This document shows, in pieces, positions 19,148 through 35,139 of a stretch of DNA of 64,000 bases. The notes below the pieces were generated by a model. It searched no databases, was not told the origin of the DNA, and saw only the letters and a program-made list of their open reading frames with translations. Numbering within the stretch: position 1 is the stretch's first letter; each line of letters begins with the position of its first letter. The stretch lies in the NCBI RefSeq assembly GCF_016909185.1, contig NZ_JAFBFH010000007.1:100887-164886 (forward strand). The letters run 5' to 3'. The stretch is from Siminovitchia thermophila. Lineage in GTDB: Bacteria > Bacillota > Bacilli > Bacillales > Bacillaceae_C. Both the position numbers and the translations under genes were made by a program.

Positions 19148-20150
19148 AATAGTAAAAGCAGCAGAGCTCATCAAAAAGAATGAAGTTGTGGCCTTTCCAA
19201 CGGAAACAGTATACGGACTGGGCGCCAATGCTACATCTGATGAGGCAGTGGCAAAAATTTTTGCGGCAAAAGGAAGACCGGCAGATAACCCGCTTATCGT
19301 TCATATTGCAACTTTTCAACAATTGAAGCAAATTGCTGTGGATATTTCCGATACAGCCATGAAGCTTATGCGTACATTTTGGCCCGGTCCGCTCACACTC
19401 ATATTCAACAAAAAGCCTGGAGCCGTGTCCCGCTTAGTGACCGCCGGGCTGAATACTGTCGCGGTTCGGATGCCGGACCATCCACTTGCAATGGCCCTTA
19501 TTCGCGAATCAGGGCATCCAATTGCCGCGCCAAGTGCCAATAAATCCGGTAAGCCAAGTCCAACGACAGCTAAACACGTGCAAGATGACTTAGATGGTAT
19601 TGTAGCCGGAATTGTCGATGGCGGACCCGCAGGGGTTGGAGTTGAATCAACAGTCGTTGACTGCACTGTAAGTCCCCCGGTGATTCTACGTCCAGGCGGT
19701 ATTTCAAAAGAAGATATCGAAGCAGTTATTGGGCCAGTGGAAGAAGATCCTTCGATCGCCAGCTCAGTGTCCAAACCGAAGTCTCCAGGAATGAAGTACC
19801 GGCATTATGCTCCGGATGCACCGCTCTATCTTGCCGACGGTGAACAGCAGTGGATTCAACAGTTAATTGATGAAAAAATGGCCGCAGGGTTGAAGGTGGG
19901 TATACTGGCTCCGCAGGAAACCGCTTCGTTTTATAAGGCTGATGTTGTGGTACCCTGTGGCAGTAAAGCCGATCCAAAAAGTTCAGCCCAGACGCTTTAT
20001 CAAGCTTTAAGGTTCTTTGAGAATTCAGGAGTGGATATCATATTTTCGGAAGTCTTTCCCCGTACAGGCGTGGGGGCAGCTATTATGAACCGTCTGGAAA
20101 AAGCGGCCTCCCATCGGTGGATGAAACAGCATATGAAAGATCAGGACTGA
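19089..20150 (+). CDS. ywlC: L-threonylcarbamoyladenylate synthase (Sua5/YwlC type)
   Basis: This enzyme of about 353 residues makes threonylcarbamoyl-AMP from threonine, bicarbonate and ATP for the t6A37 modification of tRNAs. The YrdC domain carries VVAFPTETVYGLGANA, KGRPADNPLIVHI and PIAAPSANKSGKPSPT; the C-terminal Sua5 domain follows from SPGMKYRHYAP. TTG at 19089 is preferred, giving MKTTYWSVDND, with GAGGTGG just before it; a GTG at 19080 overlaps that ribosome binding site. DnaA-box-like sequences overlap the first codons. It heads the conserved ywlC-mntP-ywlE-rpiB-ywlG order. Confidence 0.92.
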   Translation: MKTTYWSVDNDVNSKKNYPQIVKAAELIKKNEVVAFPTETVYGLGANATSDEAVAKIFAAKGRPADNPLIVHIATFQQLKQIAVDISDTAMKLMRTFWPGPLTLIFNKKPGAVSRLVTAGLNTVAVRMPDHPLAMALIRESGHPIAAPSANKSGKPSPTTAKHVQDDLDGIVAGIVDGGPAGVGVESTVVDCTVSPPVILRPGGISKEDIEAVIGPVEEDPSIASSVSKPKSPGMKYRHYAPDAPLYLADGEQQWIQQLIDEKMAAGLKVGILAPQETASFYKADVVVPCGSKADPKSSAQTLYQALRFFENSGVDIIFSEVFPRTGVGAAIMNRLEKAASHRWMKQHMKDQD

Positions 20151-20164
20151 AAGACAATTCTACT

Positions 20165-20214
20165 CTTTCGTTTCCGTGCATAAGCTCTTATAGGCACGTC
20201 CGAAGCGAAAGGGG
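20165..20214 (+). promoter_or_regulatory. Long hairpin overlapping the mntP ribosome binding site
   Basis: CTTTCGTTTC (20165-20174) pairs with GAAGCGAAAG (20202-20211, one G-U), CGTGC (20175-20179) with GCACG (20194-20198), and ATAAG with CTTAT around the apex. The 3' arm includes the first bases of AAAGGGG (20208-20214), the mntP Shine-Dalgarno sequence. Regulation of translation is inferred. Confidence 0.65.
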
Positions 20215-20221
20215 TATTTTG

Positions 20222-20767
20222 ATGATACTTCCAGAAATCATTACTTTAGTCATCATGGCTTTTGCGGTAGGAATGGACGCATTTTCCGTTTCACTCGGCA
20301 TGGGAATTTTCAAACTGAGATTTCGCCAAGTTTTTTATATTGGAATGACAACGGGTCTTTTCCACATGTTTATGCCATTGTTTGGCATATTAACCGGGCA
20401 TTTACTTTCAGAAACATTTGGCAAAATTACCGGTTACGTTGGAGGGGGCTTGTTAATGGTTTTGGGAGTACAAATGATACTATCCAGTTTTAAAAGCGAG
20501 GAACAAATGGCGATCGTCCCTCAAGGTTGGGGACTATTCATTTTCAGTTTCCTCGTCAGTCTGGACAGCTTTTCCGCCGGTCTCAGTCTCGGGATGTTCG
20601 GTGCCCGGGCAATGGCTGCCATGATCTGTTTCGGTATCGTGGCGGCATGTTTGACATGGAGTGGACTGATTATGGGGCGGAAAGTGCAAAGTTTGCTCGG
20701 GGTGTATGGAGAGATGTTTGGCGGATTCACTTTAATTTTGTTTGGGATAAAGTTGATTTTTTCATGA
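20222..20767 (+). CDS. mntP: Manganese efflux pump MntP family protein (YwlD)
   Basis: This 181-residue membrane protein has six predicted helices arranged as two DUF204 repeats. Each half has an acidic motif in a helix: AFAVGMDAFSVSLGMG in the first and LVSLDSFSAGLSLGMFG in the second. MntP proteins export Mn2+. The ATG at 20222 is chosen because AAAGGGG lies 7 nt upstream; longer in-frame starts would run back through the hairpin and into the 3' end of ywlC. Substrate is inferred from family. The hairpin over its ribosome binding site suggests translational control, perhaps by metal. Confidence 0.88.
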   Translation: MILPEIITLVIMAFAVGMDAFSVSLGMGIFKLRFRQVFYIGMTTGLFHMFMPLFGILTGHLLSETFGKITGYVGGGLLMVLGVQMILSSFKSEEQMAIVPQGWGLFIFSFLVSLDSFSAGLSLGMFGARAMAAMICFGIVAACLTWSGLIMGRKVQSLLGVYGEMFGGFTLILFGIKLIFS

Positions 20768-20815
20768 GATTATAAGAGTTATGAAGGCCAGCATTATCAA
20801 GTGTTCGACTCACAC

Positions 20816-20842
20816 TAAAAACGATTATATCGTTTTTTTTGT
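20816..20842 (+). terminator. Intrinsic terminator after mntP
   Basis: AAAACGAT and ATCGTTTT form an 8-bp stem around TAT, followed by T residues. Confidence 0.85.
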
Positions 20843-20992
20843 TTTTACTGACGGTTTTTTGTATTTCATTTGTTAATCAATAGATGACACGCTGCCTGGT
20901 CGGACTTTGTCATATCGTTGATGAAAAAGCACTCTACATTTGTCCGCAAAAAAGTGAATGGTTATAATAAGGTAAAAGAGGTAGGAGAAGAT

Positions 20993-21427
20993 ATGAATAT
21001 TCTATTCGTTTGTACCGGAAATACATGCAGAAGCCCAATGGCTGAGGCCATTTTTCACCATATATGGAACGGAAAAGCGGATGCCAGATCTGCAGGGCTG
21101 TTCGCTGCTGAAGGGAGCAAGGCTGCGGACCATGCGCTAAAGGTATTGAAAGAAAATAACATGAAACTGGAACACCGTTCAAAGCAATTGCAAGAAGAAG
21201 ATATCCATTGGGCTAAATATGTGTTCACGATGACAGAAGGGCATAAACAAATGTTGATGGACATGTTTCCGGCGGCAGCGGACAAAATTTTTACTTTAAA
21301 AGAATATGTGAATGGGCGCAATGGAGATCTTGACGTGATAGATCCTTTTGGAGGAGACTTGGAAGTCTACCGCTCAACGTTTCAGGAACTTCGCGGCTTG
21401 ATTGCCAGGTTGTCTATTGATTGTTGA
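20993..21427 (+). CDS. ywlE: Protein-arginine phosphatase (low-molecular-weight PTP family)
   Basis: This 144-residue phosphatase has the P-loop CTGNTCRSPMAEA, including the second-shell threonine typical of arginine phosphatases, and the general acid in DPFGGDLEVY. In B. subtilis YwlE removes phosphate from arginines placed by the kinase McsB, countering Clp-directed protein marking during stress. The ATG at 20993 follows GTAGGAGAAG; the in-frame upstream extension is unlikely to be translated. It lies upstream of rpiB, as in B. subtilis. Confidence 0.92.
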   Translation: MNILFVCTGNTCRSPMAEAIFHHIWNGKADARSAGLFAAEGSKAADHALKVLKENNMKLEHRSKQLQEEDIHWAKYVFTMTEGHKQMLMDMFPAAADKIFTLKEYVNGRNGDLDVIDPFGGDLEVYRSTFQELRGLIARLSIDC

Positions 21428-21482
21428 ATCTGTCAACCTGCGTAAACAAAGAAGAATCAAACAAATGAAAGGAGAATGTTAC

Positions 21483-21926
21483 ATGATGAAAGTGGCAATT
21501 GCATCCGACCACGGGGGAATTTTGATTCGCAAAGAAATCATTAAAGTAATGGAAGAATTGAATATAGAATATAAGGATTTTGGTTGTGGAGACGAAAGCT
21601 CGGTCGACTATCCCGACTTTGCTGTTCCTGTAGCAGAAAAAGTGGCAAGCGGTGAATTTGACCGGGGCATTTTAGTTTGTGGAACAGGCATTGGCATGAG
21701 CATCGCCGCGAATAAAGTAAAAGGAATCCGCTGTGCTTTGGTGCACGATGTATTTAGTGCCAGGATGACACGCCTTCATAATGATACAAATGTACTCGCT
21801 ATGGGGGAACGTGTGATCGGAGCCGGTCTTGCCCGCGAGATTGCAAAGGTTTGGCTGGAAACGGAGTTTGAAGGCGGCCGCCACACAAGGCGTATCCAAA
21901 AGATTTCCGATTACGAAAATAGATAA
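21483..21926 (+). CDS. rpiB: Ribose-5-phosphate isomerase B
   Basis: This 147-residue enzyme interconverts ribose 5-phosphate and ribulose 5-phosphate. It begins [20 protein letters not shown] and contains VDYPDFA and [22 protein letters not shown], where the catalytic Cys and the phosphate-binding glycines lie, and then [17 protein letters not shown] lies 8 nt before the ATG at 21483; a second ATG at 21486 is also possible. It is followed after 14 bp by ywlG. Confidence 0.93.
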   Translation: MMKVAIASDHGGILIRKEIIKVMEELNIEYKDFGCGDESSVDYPDFAVPVAEKVASGEFDRGILVCGTGIGMSIAANKVKGIRCALVHDVFSARMTRLHNDTNVLAMGERVIGAGLAREIAKVWLETEFEGGRHTRRIQKISDYENR

Positions 21927-21940
21927 GGGGAGCGATATGC

Positions 21941-22513
21941 ATGGAAATAGAACAATGGCGGAACGAGCTGAAGTTGATTCTCAAGCAATGCGCCGAGGAA
22001 TTGCCGATTAGGCCTGGACAGATATTCGTCGTTGGCTGTTCCACATCCGAAGTGGCAGGAAAAAGAATCGGAACATCGGGAACGATTGAAGTGGCAGCCA
22101 TGATCTTTGAGCAATTACAGGCTTTCGCTCAGGAAAAGAAAATCCATTTGGCCTTCCAATGTTGCGAACATTTAAATCGCGCACTTGTTATCGAAAGGGA
22201 AACAGCTGAACAATTTCATTTCGAACAGGTAACGGTTGTTCCCGTTCGTGAAGCAGGCGGTGCCATGGCAGCATGCGCCTATTCTCGCTTTCAAGATCCG
22301 GCCGTTGTCGAGTTTATAAAAGCGGATGCCGGTATTGATATAGGAGACACGTTTATTGGCATGCATTTAAAACACGTCGCAGTTCCGGTCAGAATCGGCC
22401 AAAGGTCACTCGGAAATGCCCATGTCACCGTGGCAGCCACTCGTCCAAAGCTAATTGGCGGTGCGAGAGCTGTTTATAATCGCGAAAAACTGAACAATAA
22501 ATGCTATTACTAA
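21941..22513 (+). CDS. ywlG: UPF0340 / TIGR01440 family protein YwlG
   Basis: This 190-residue protein has the family segments [35 protein letters not shown] and [11 protein letters not shown]. It lies between rpiB and glyA, as in B. subtilis. The function is unknown; the conserved Cys, His and Glu residues suggest an enzyme. The ATG at 21941 follows AAGGGGAG. It probably shares a transcript with rpiB. Confidence 0.9.
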   Translation: MEIEQWRNELKLILKQCAEELPIRPGQIFVVGCSTSEVAGKRIGTSGTIEVAAMIFEQLQAFAQEKKIHLAFQCCEHLNRALVIERETAEQFHFEQVTVVPVREAGGAMAACAYSRFQDPAVVEFIKADAGIDIGDTFIGMHLKHVAVPVRIGQRSLGNAHVTVAATRPKLIGGARAVYNREKLNNKCYY

Positions 22514-22642
22514 TATAAATGTTCCGTTTTTGTCTCCAAAAAGTCAAAAATCCATTTGGCTCGGACATTACTTCATGTTAAAATGTAAACAAGAACGGAA
22601 CCAAGGATAAGGATTATTATTACCGATACAAGGGGGAGCACA

Positions 22643-23905
22643 ATGAGCAAGGTAAGCGAAAATAGGGCGGAAAGCGCTATAGCCAAGCAGGATCCCGAGA
22701 TATACGAGGCGATTCAAAAAGAATTGAAAAGGCAACAATCCAAAATTGAATTAATTGCATCCGAGAACTTCGTGAGTGAAGCGGTCATGGAAGCTCAGGG
22801 ATCTGTTTTGACAAACAAGTATGCAGAAGGCTATCCGAGCCGCCGTTATTATGGCGGTTGTGAATATGTTGATATTGTGGAGGACTTGGCGCGTGACCGC
22901 ATTAAGAAATTGTTTGGCGCGGAACATGCGAATGTGCAGCCTCATTCGGGGGCACAAGCTAATATGGCCGTCTATTTTACTATTTTGAAACATGGCGATA
23001 CGGTCCTTGGCATGAATTTATCCCACGGTGGCCACTTGACACATGGCAGCCCCGTCAATTTCAGCGGTATGCAATATCATTTTGTTGAATATGGGGTAGA
23101 TGAGAAAAATCACCGTATCAATTACGAAGATGTGCGGCAAAAAGCATTGGAACATAAACCGAAGCTGATTGTTGCCGGAGCAAGTGCTTATCCCCGGATT
23201 ATCGACTTTGAAAAGTTCCGGGAAATTGCTGATGAAGTCGGCGCATACTTGATGGTCGACATGGCCCATATTGCCGGATTGGTTGCCGCCGGCCTTCACC
23301 CGAACCCGGTTCCTTATGCCGATTTTGTCACATCTACAACGCATAAAACTTTGCGGGGGCCGCGAGGCGGATTAATCCTATGCAAAGAACAATATGCCAA
23401 AGCAATCGACAAGTCTGTATTTCCGGGCATTCAAGGCGGTCCTCTTATGCACGTCATCGCCGCAAAAGCGGTTGCCTTCGGCGAAGCCTTGACAGACGAT
23501 TTTAAAGCGTACAGCCAACTGATCGTTGAAAATGCAAAACAATTAGGCGAAAGCTTAAAGAAAGAAGGTATTGACCTCATTTCTGGCGGAACGGACAACC
23601 ATTTGCTTCTCCTTGATGTGCGCTCTCTTGGTTTAACGGGCAAAGTGGCGGAAAAAGTCTTGGATGATGTCGGTATAACCGTTAATAAAAACACCATCCC
23701 TTATGATCCGGAAGGTCCTTTCATCACGAGTGGCATTCGGATTGGAACAGCGGCAGTCACTTCACGGGGCTTTGGAAAAAGCGAAATGGAAGAAATTGCT
23801 TCGCTTATTGCATTTGTCCTTAAAAATCATGACAAGGAAACAAAATTAAATGAAGCGCGTACTCGGATAGAAACTCTGACGGCTCGGTTTCCGCTTTACG
23901 TATAA
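22643..23905 (+). CDS. glyA: Serine hydroxymethyltransferase
   Basis: This 420-residue PLP enzyme converts serine and tetrahydrofolate to glycine and 5,10-methylene-tetrahydrofolate, the main source of one-carbon units. The PLP lysine is Lys235 in [31 protein letters not shown] and [15 protein letters not shown] near the start are family signatures. A plausible promoter is TTGGCT with TAAAAT about 70 bp upstream. The ATG follows AGGGGGAGC. Length is normal. Confidence 0.97.
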   Translation: MSKVSENRAESAIAKQDPEIYEAIQKELKRQQSKIELIASENFVSEAVMEAQGSVLTNKYAEGYPSRRYYGGCEYVDIVEDLARDRIKKLFGAEHANVQPHSGAQANMAVYFTILKHGDTVLGMNLSHGGHLTHGSPVNFSGMQYHFVEYGVDEKNHRINYEDVRQKALEHKPKLIVAGASAYPRIIDFEKFREIADEVGAYLMVDMAHIAGLVAAGLHPNPVPYADFVTSTTHKTLRGPRGGLILCKEQYAKAIDKSVFPGIQGGPLMHVIAAKAVAFGEALTDDFKAYSQLIVENAKQLGESLKKEGIDLISGGTDNHLLLLDVRSLGLTGKVAEKVLDDVGITVNKNTIPYDPEGPFITSGIRIGTAAVTSRGFGKSEMEEIASLIAFVLKNHDKETKLNEARTRIETLTARFPLYV

Positions 23906-23915
23906 AGTGAAACTT

Positions 23916-24106
23916 CATTCAGTAGGCGTTTTCTTCCATCTCCTACTGAGTGTTAGTTGAACGAATCGGGCAATTAGGTGCCGTTATCTCTCACTTGGAC
24001 CTTTTGTATCATCCTCGCGTTTTGAAGAGGGATTTTTTTATACGGCACCTTACATGCGGGATAAACTGAAAAAAGCTTCAAGCCTCCGGTGTTTTGGAGG
24101 CTTTTT
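23916..24106. terminator. Array of hairpins in the glyA-upp gap
   Basis: The 381-bp gap holds no gene. Seen in order: CATTCAGTAGG with CCTACTGAGTG (23916-23926, 23942-23952), without a T-run; AGGTGCCGT with ACGGCACCT (23976-23984, 24042-24050), enclosing CCTC/GAGG and a T7 run; and AGCCTCC with GGAGGCT (24081-24087, 24096-24102) followed by T5. The last two are probable terminators. Confidence 0.65.
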
Positions 24107-24147
24107 CATATGTCGGTTTTTTGCCCATTATATGATCTTTATTTTCC

Positions 24148-24176
24148 TTGCCGAAAGAGAGCCTTTTATGTAAAAT
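24148..24176 (+). promoter_or_regulatory. Probable upp promoter
   Basis: TTGCCG (24148-24153) and TAAAAT (24171-24176) are 17 bp apart, about 110 bp before upp. Confidence 0.55.
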
Positions 24177-24232
24177 TAGCAGGGATATGCTGGCCAGAGC
24201 CGGGAAGCAGGTTCGATTGATTATCATGATAG

Positions 24233-24916
<684 letters not shown>

Positions 24917-24930
24917 GGAGGCATTTTCCA

Positions 24931-26079
24931 ATGGATAAGCGTGTGAAAGTATTATCCATTTTTGGGACGAGGCCGGAAGCGATTAAAATGGCTCCGCTTG
25001 TCAAGGAGCTTCAAGCAAGAAAAGAAGAATTTGAGGCAGTTACGGCTGTTACGGCCCAACATCGGCAAATGCTTGACCAGGTGCTGGATATATTTAAGAT
25101 TAAGCCTGACTATGATTTGAATATGATGAAGGATAGGCAAACATTGGTTGATGTCACAACACGCTGCCTGACAGGGCTAGACTGCGTCATCAAGGAAGCT
25201 CAGCCCGATATTGTACTTGTGCATGGCGATACGTCAACAGCGTTTGTAGCGAGCCTTGCAGCCTATTATAATCGAATATTGGTCGGACATGTAGAAGCCG
25301 GGCTCAGAACATGGAATAAATACGCCCCATTTCCGGAAGAAATGAACCGTCAGCTAACAGGCGTCATAGCCGACTTGCATTTTTCCCCGACGAAAACATC
25401 GGCGCGTAACCTTTTAAATGAGGGGAAAAGAGAAGAGTCAGTCTTTATAACCGGAAATACGGTCATTGATGCCCTGAAAACGACCGTTCAAACGGACTAT
25501 AGGCATCGGATCCTTGATCTCATAGGCGGTGATCGGCTTATATTACTGACGGCCCATAGAAGGGAAAACGTAGGACGGCCGATGAGGAATATGTTCCAGG
25601 CAATACGGACAATGGTTATGAAGCATCCTGATACTCAAGTTGTTTATCCTGTTCATATGAATCCGGCTGTCAGGGAAGTTGCGAGCGAGATTTTGGGGAA
25701 TGACTCAAGGATCCACTTGATAGAACCGCTTGACGTCATTGATTTTCACAACTTTGCGAGCAGGGCTTACTTCATTATGACCGATTCGGGAGGAGTGCAG
25801 GAAGAAGCGCCATCGCTGGGTGTTCCGGTGTTGATTTTGCGTGAGACAACTGAAAGACCGGAAGGAATTGAAACCGGAGCGTTAAAGTTGGCTGGAACGG
25901 ATGAAGAAACGATTTACCGGAGTGCGGAAGAACTGCTGACAGACAAAAGAGCTTATGAAAAAATGGCAAAGGCGAATAATCCATATGGAGATGGAAAGGC
26001 TTCTACCAGAATTGCGGATGCCTTAGCCTATCACTTCCATTTGAAAAAGCATCGGCCAAATCCATTTACAACAGCTTAA
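24931..26079 (+). CDS. mnaA: UDP-N-acetylglucosamine 2-epimerase (non-hydrolysing)
   Basis: This 382-residue GT-B-fold enzyme interconverts UDP-GlcNAc and UDP-ManNAc, the precursor for the teichoic acid linkage unit and other wall polymers. The start VLSIFGTRPEAIKMAPLV, the segment GHVEAGLRTWNKYAPFPEEM, LTAHRRENVG and TDSGGVQEEAPSLGVPVL are family signatures. In B. subtilis upp is followed directly by the atp genes; this gene therefore lies between two otherwise adjacent units. No clear terminator follows. Confidence 0.95.
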   Translation: MDKRVKVLSIFGTRPEAIKMAPLVKELQARKEEFEAVTAVTAQHRQMLDQVLDIFKIKPDYDLNMMKDRQTLVDVTTRCLTGLDCVIKEAQPDIVLVHGDTSTAFVASLAAYYNRILVGHVEAGLRTWNKYAPFPEEMNRQLTGVIADLHFSPTKTSARNLLNEGKREESVFITGNTVIDALKTTVQTDYRHRILDLIGGDRLILLTAHRRENVGRPMRNMFQAIRTMVMKHPDTQVVYPVHMNPAVREVASEILGNDSRIHLIEPLDVIDFHNFASRAYFIMTDSGGVQEEAPSLGVPVLILRETTERPEGIETGALKLAGTDEETIYRSAEELLTDKRAYEKMAKANNPYGDGKASTRIADALAYHFHLKKHRPNPFTTA

Positions 26080-26244
26080 TGCAGGAGGCAACAAGCCCAT
26101 TATTATAAACTCCGCCAGGTCGTTTACATGTTGATTCTTTACCAAAAAATGTGGTCTAAACCCATATTTTAGTTGAATTTTGATGATTTTGTGACAAAGC
26201 TCTAAAGGTAAAAATAGATTGTTAAGAAATTCACACTAAACTCG

Positions 26245-26273
26245 TTGACATTGACATATGCCTATTGTATGCT
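26245..26273 (+). promoter_or_regulatory. Promoter of the ATP synthase operon
   Basis: TTGACA (26245-26250) and TATGCT (26268-26273) are 17 bp apart. A second TTGACA abuts the first (26251-26256) but would be too close to that -10. The start lies about 85 bp before atpZ. Confidence 0.75.
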
Positions 26274-26365
26274 AACAAAGGATATGAAGGGAGATTGCGA
26301 TATATCTTCTTTCATGGATTGTCAATTAGCGAAAAAGCACCTTAACAATAGGTGGGGAATGCTGT

Positions 26366-26587
26366 ATGAATAGGAAAAATCGTCATCCGCTTTATGGGAT
26401 GGCCCTTTATTCTGCGATTCTCGCACAATTGGCAGGGTCGACCCTGGTAGGTGTTTTTGCAGGGAATTGGCTTGATAACATAACCGGGAAAGAGCCGCTA
26501 TTTTTAGTGGTTGGCCTCTTTTTTGGTCTAGCTGCCGGAGTTATGGCGCTTATATACACAATCCGACAATTTTTTTCGGAGGATTAG
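26366..26587 (+). CDS. atpZ: AtpZ/AtpI family protein
   Basis: This 73-residue protein has two membrane helices (about residues 15-33 and 44-66): AILAQLAGSTLVGVFAGNWL and FLVVGLFFGLAAGVMALIY. It matches the AtpZ/AtpI family encoded at the head of many Bacillus atp operons. AtpZ has been linked to assembly of the F-type ATPase and to divalent cation transport together with AtpI. The ATG follows AGGTGGGG. It starts the operon and atpI follows after 5 bp. Confidence 0.82.
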   Translation: MNRKNRHPLYGMALYSAILAQLAGSTLVGVFAGNWLDNITGKEPLFLVVGLFFGLAAGVMALIYTIRQFFSED

Positions 26588-26592
26588 CATAA

Positions 26593-27985
<1,393 letters not shown>

Positions 27986-28012
27986 GGTTTTATTTATAGA
28001 CAAGCATTTTCG

Positions 28013-28045
28013 AAATGGCGAAGAAATACACTTCGCCATTTTTTA
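28013..28045 (+). terminator. Intrinsic terminator between atpE and atpF
   Basis: AAATGGCGAAG (28013-28023) and CTTCGCCATTT (28031-28041) form a perfect 11-bp stem with a 7-nt loop, followed by T residues. It lies inside the atp operon. The remaining gap to 28278 has no gene but more possible structure: GCCGCC...GGCGGC (from 28073) and CGGC-AAAAA-GCCG (about 28212-28224). Confidence 0.85.
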
Positions 28046-28248
28046 AGAAAAGCAAGGAGAAAGGCCGGTTAATGCCGCCCGATCATGCCCCGCAATGAAG
28101 AAATCTAAGGGGGGACGGCGGCCAAGGCTGGTCTAACAAATGCGCAGGAGGTTTATGGGGGGACAGTGGAAATAACTTCCCGGAAGCCTTTTGCGCGCTG
28201 ATTTTTACCATTGACCTTTCATCGGCAAAAAGCCGGTTTAAAGTTTAA

Positions 28249-29339
<1,091 letters not shown>

Positions 29340-29357
29340 TATCAACTTGAAAAATGA

Positions 29358-30878
<1,521 letters not shown>

Positions 30879-30945
30879 TAGATATAACAGCGGGAACAGG
30901 GCGCCCAGTTTTCCGGCGGATGAAAGCTGCGGGCGTCTCCCTTAA

Positions 30946-31830
<885 letters not shown>

Positions 31831-31837
31831 ACTTGAC

Positions 31838-31913
31838 GTGCTGTTAACAGTATTTAGACCGAAATCCTCTGTTGTCAGCAAAGGGATTCCCTTTGTTGAA
31901 TACTGTTAAGCAC
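31838..31913 (+). other. Large hairpin between atpG and atpD
   Basis: GTGCTGTTAACAGTATT (31838-31854) pairs with AATACTGTTAAGCAC (31899-31913) over 15 bp with a two-base bulge. The enclosed stretch contains a second perfect stem, CAAAGGG/CCCTTTG (31879-31885, 31889-31895). No T-run follows, so it is not a classical terminator; it may be a processing or stability element. Confidence 0.7.
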
Positions 31914-31996
31914 TTCGAGGAATGTCACGGAATTGAAAGAAAGCAAATTGTGCAAGCACAATTCAAAAGCCGGACTGAATTCCAAGCCGTCATTGA

Positions 31997-33451
<1,455 letters not shown>

Positions 33452-33455
33452 CTAG

Positions 33456-33875
<420 letters not shown>

Positions 33876-33894
33876 AAGTGACACATGTTTTTTT

Positions 33895-33934
33895 ACAACA
33901 CCTTCTGGTCAGACAGATCGGAAGGTGTTGTTGT
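33895..33934 (+). terminator. Probable terminator of the atp operon
   Basis: ACAACACCTTC (33895-33905) and GAAGGTGTTGT (33921-33931) form a perfect 11-bp stem; the trailing tract (TGTGAAC) is poor in T, so strength is uncertain. Confidence 0.6.
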
Positions 33935-33973
33935 GAACGATCTTTATATATGACAAGTAGGGAGGAAGGATCT

Positions 33974-34213
33974 ATGATCGACGGGTTGGAAATTGGACAA
34001 CAGGCCCTCGTGAGCATAATTTCCCATCTTGTATTTATTGGCATTACATTTTGGGCTTTACAAGCACTCCATTTTGACAAACTACTAAGCGCAAATCGTG
34101 TCTTCCAAGCAAGATTGTTGTACATCATTTTGACAATCGCCATCGGTTCTTCTGTCAGCAATTTTTTTCTTGATTATCTCAACTGGTCCAGACAACTTCA
34201 ATTCCTTTTATAA
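33974..34213 (+). CDS. ywzB: DUF1146 small membrane protein YwzB
   Basis: This 79-residue protein has two membrane helices: ALVSIISHLVFIGITFWAL and LLYIILTIAIGSSVSNFFL. It matches the DUF1146 family and the position of B. subtilis ywzB downstream of atpC. The ATG at 33974 follows GGGAGGAAGG. Function is unknown; the place between the atp operon and ywmB-murAA is conserved. Confidence 0.85.
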   Translation: MIDGLEIGQQALVSIISHLVFIGITFWALQALHFDKLLSANRVFQARLLYIILTIAIGSSVSNFFLDYLNWSRQLQFLL

Positions 34214-34387
34214 TATAGCTCTTTTTGCCTATTTAAAATTTTCGATTTGTTGTTATGATTTGAAACAGGTGAAGAAAATTGTCGAAATAGGATATACTAT
34301 AAAGTAGTATTTGTCTTTTTTTGATGCTTTTCTCTCAGTATGACATCCTTCTTGGTGGCAACACTGGTATCAGGGAGGGGAAATACG

Positions 34388-35107
34388 ATGAGAAAAGAAT
34401 ATTTCTTTCTTTTTTTGCAAATGATGGTTATGATCAGTTTGATTGCCTCTTTTATCGGGAATAACACCAATGCGGCCAATTATGGAAATATGGACATGGA
34501 TCACTTGGCACGTGGGGTTTCCCAAAATTCGGGTGCGATCATTGAATGGTCTCTACATACAAGAGAAACGATTGATCTTTCGGAAAAGGATCGGTTCATA
34601 CATAACTTGAAAAGTCAGTTTCCCGGATGGGTTTGGACTGTTTCTTCAGAGAACGGTTTAGACAACGTGACGGGGCGTATGGAACATGACGACTTTCGAG
34701 AAACGATCAAAGTAGTCACCATGGAAGACGGAGGTTCATCTTATAGTTTATACGAAGTGACGGGGAAGGTGTGGAACACCCGCATTTCCAGGAAAATAGA
34801 AGAAATCCTCCAGTCCAGAACAGACCAATTATTTGAAAGTAATGTACTTGTTTTCTCTTGTATCAAAGGCGTATTCAATGAAGATGCCGGAAATTTGGCC
34901 AACGACTTACTGCTATTTTTCCAGGCTGAGGAAAAAGAGGCGCTAAAAGAAAAGGATTTTTACTCTATTTCTGCTAACTCCTCTCTTTTTTCACAATCAA
35001 TTTCGCTAACTGAACATGAAATGAATCTGCAGATTGGACTGCGCAAGAACGAGACGGGAAGCACATCCTTCGTGATAGGCACACCCATCTTAACAAATGA
35101 ATATTAA
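34388..35107 (+). CDS. ywmB: YwmB family (DUF1779) exported protein
   Basis: This protein of about 239 residues begins [20 protein letters not shown], a hydrophobic signal or anchor, with Ala-Asn near a likely cleavage site, and then a soluble domain. In B. subtilis ywmB lies directly before murAA, as here; structures of the family show a TATA-binding-protein-like fold. The ATG at 34388 follows GGGAGGGG. Role unknown, probably in the envelope. Confidence 0.85.
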   Translation: MRKEYFFLFLQMMVMISLIASFIGNNTNAANYGNMDMDHLARGVSQNSGAIIEWSLHTRETIDLSEKDRFIHNLKSQFPGWVWTVSSENGLDNVTGRMEHDDFRETIKVVTMEDGGSSYSLYEVTGKVWNTRISRKIEEILQSRTDQLFESNVLVFSCIKGVFNEDAGNLANDLLLFFQAEEKEALKEKDFYSISANSSLFSQSISLTEHEMNLQIGLRKNETGSTSFVIGTPILTNEY

Positions 35108-35139
35108 TATTAAGAAAATGGACGCGGAGGGGAACACTC

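Noticed and set aside
22518..22530. PurBox-like sequence (CGGAAC on the minus strand) upstream of glyA
   Set aside because: One near match was seen, but the partner box is poor and about 60 bp away in the wrong orientation. PurR sites need paired inverted boxes 16-17 bp apart.
28156..28176. Six-codon frame behind AGGAGG in the atpE-atpF gap
   Set aside because: The AGGAGG-ATG spacing is tight and the peptide is too short to judge without expression data.
34279..34287. Spo0A-box-like TTGTCGAAA upstream of ywmB
   Set aside because: An 8-base match is expected about twice by chance in a window of this size, and no spaced promoter elements support it beyond a TATACT nearby.
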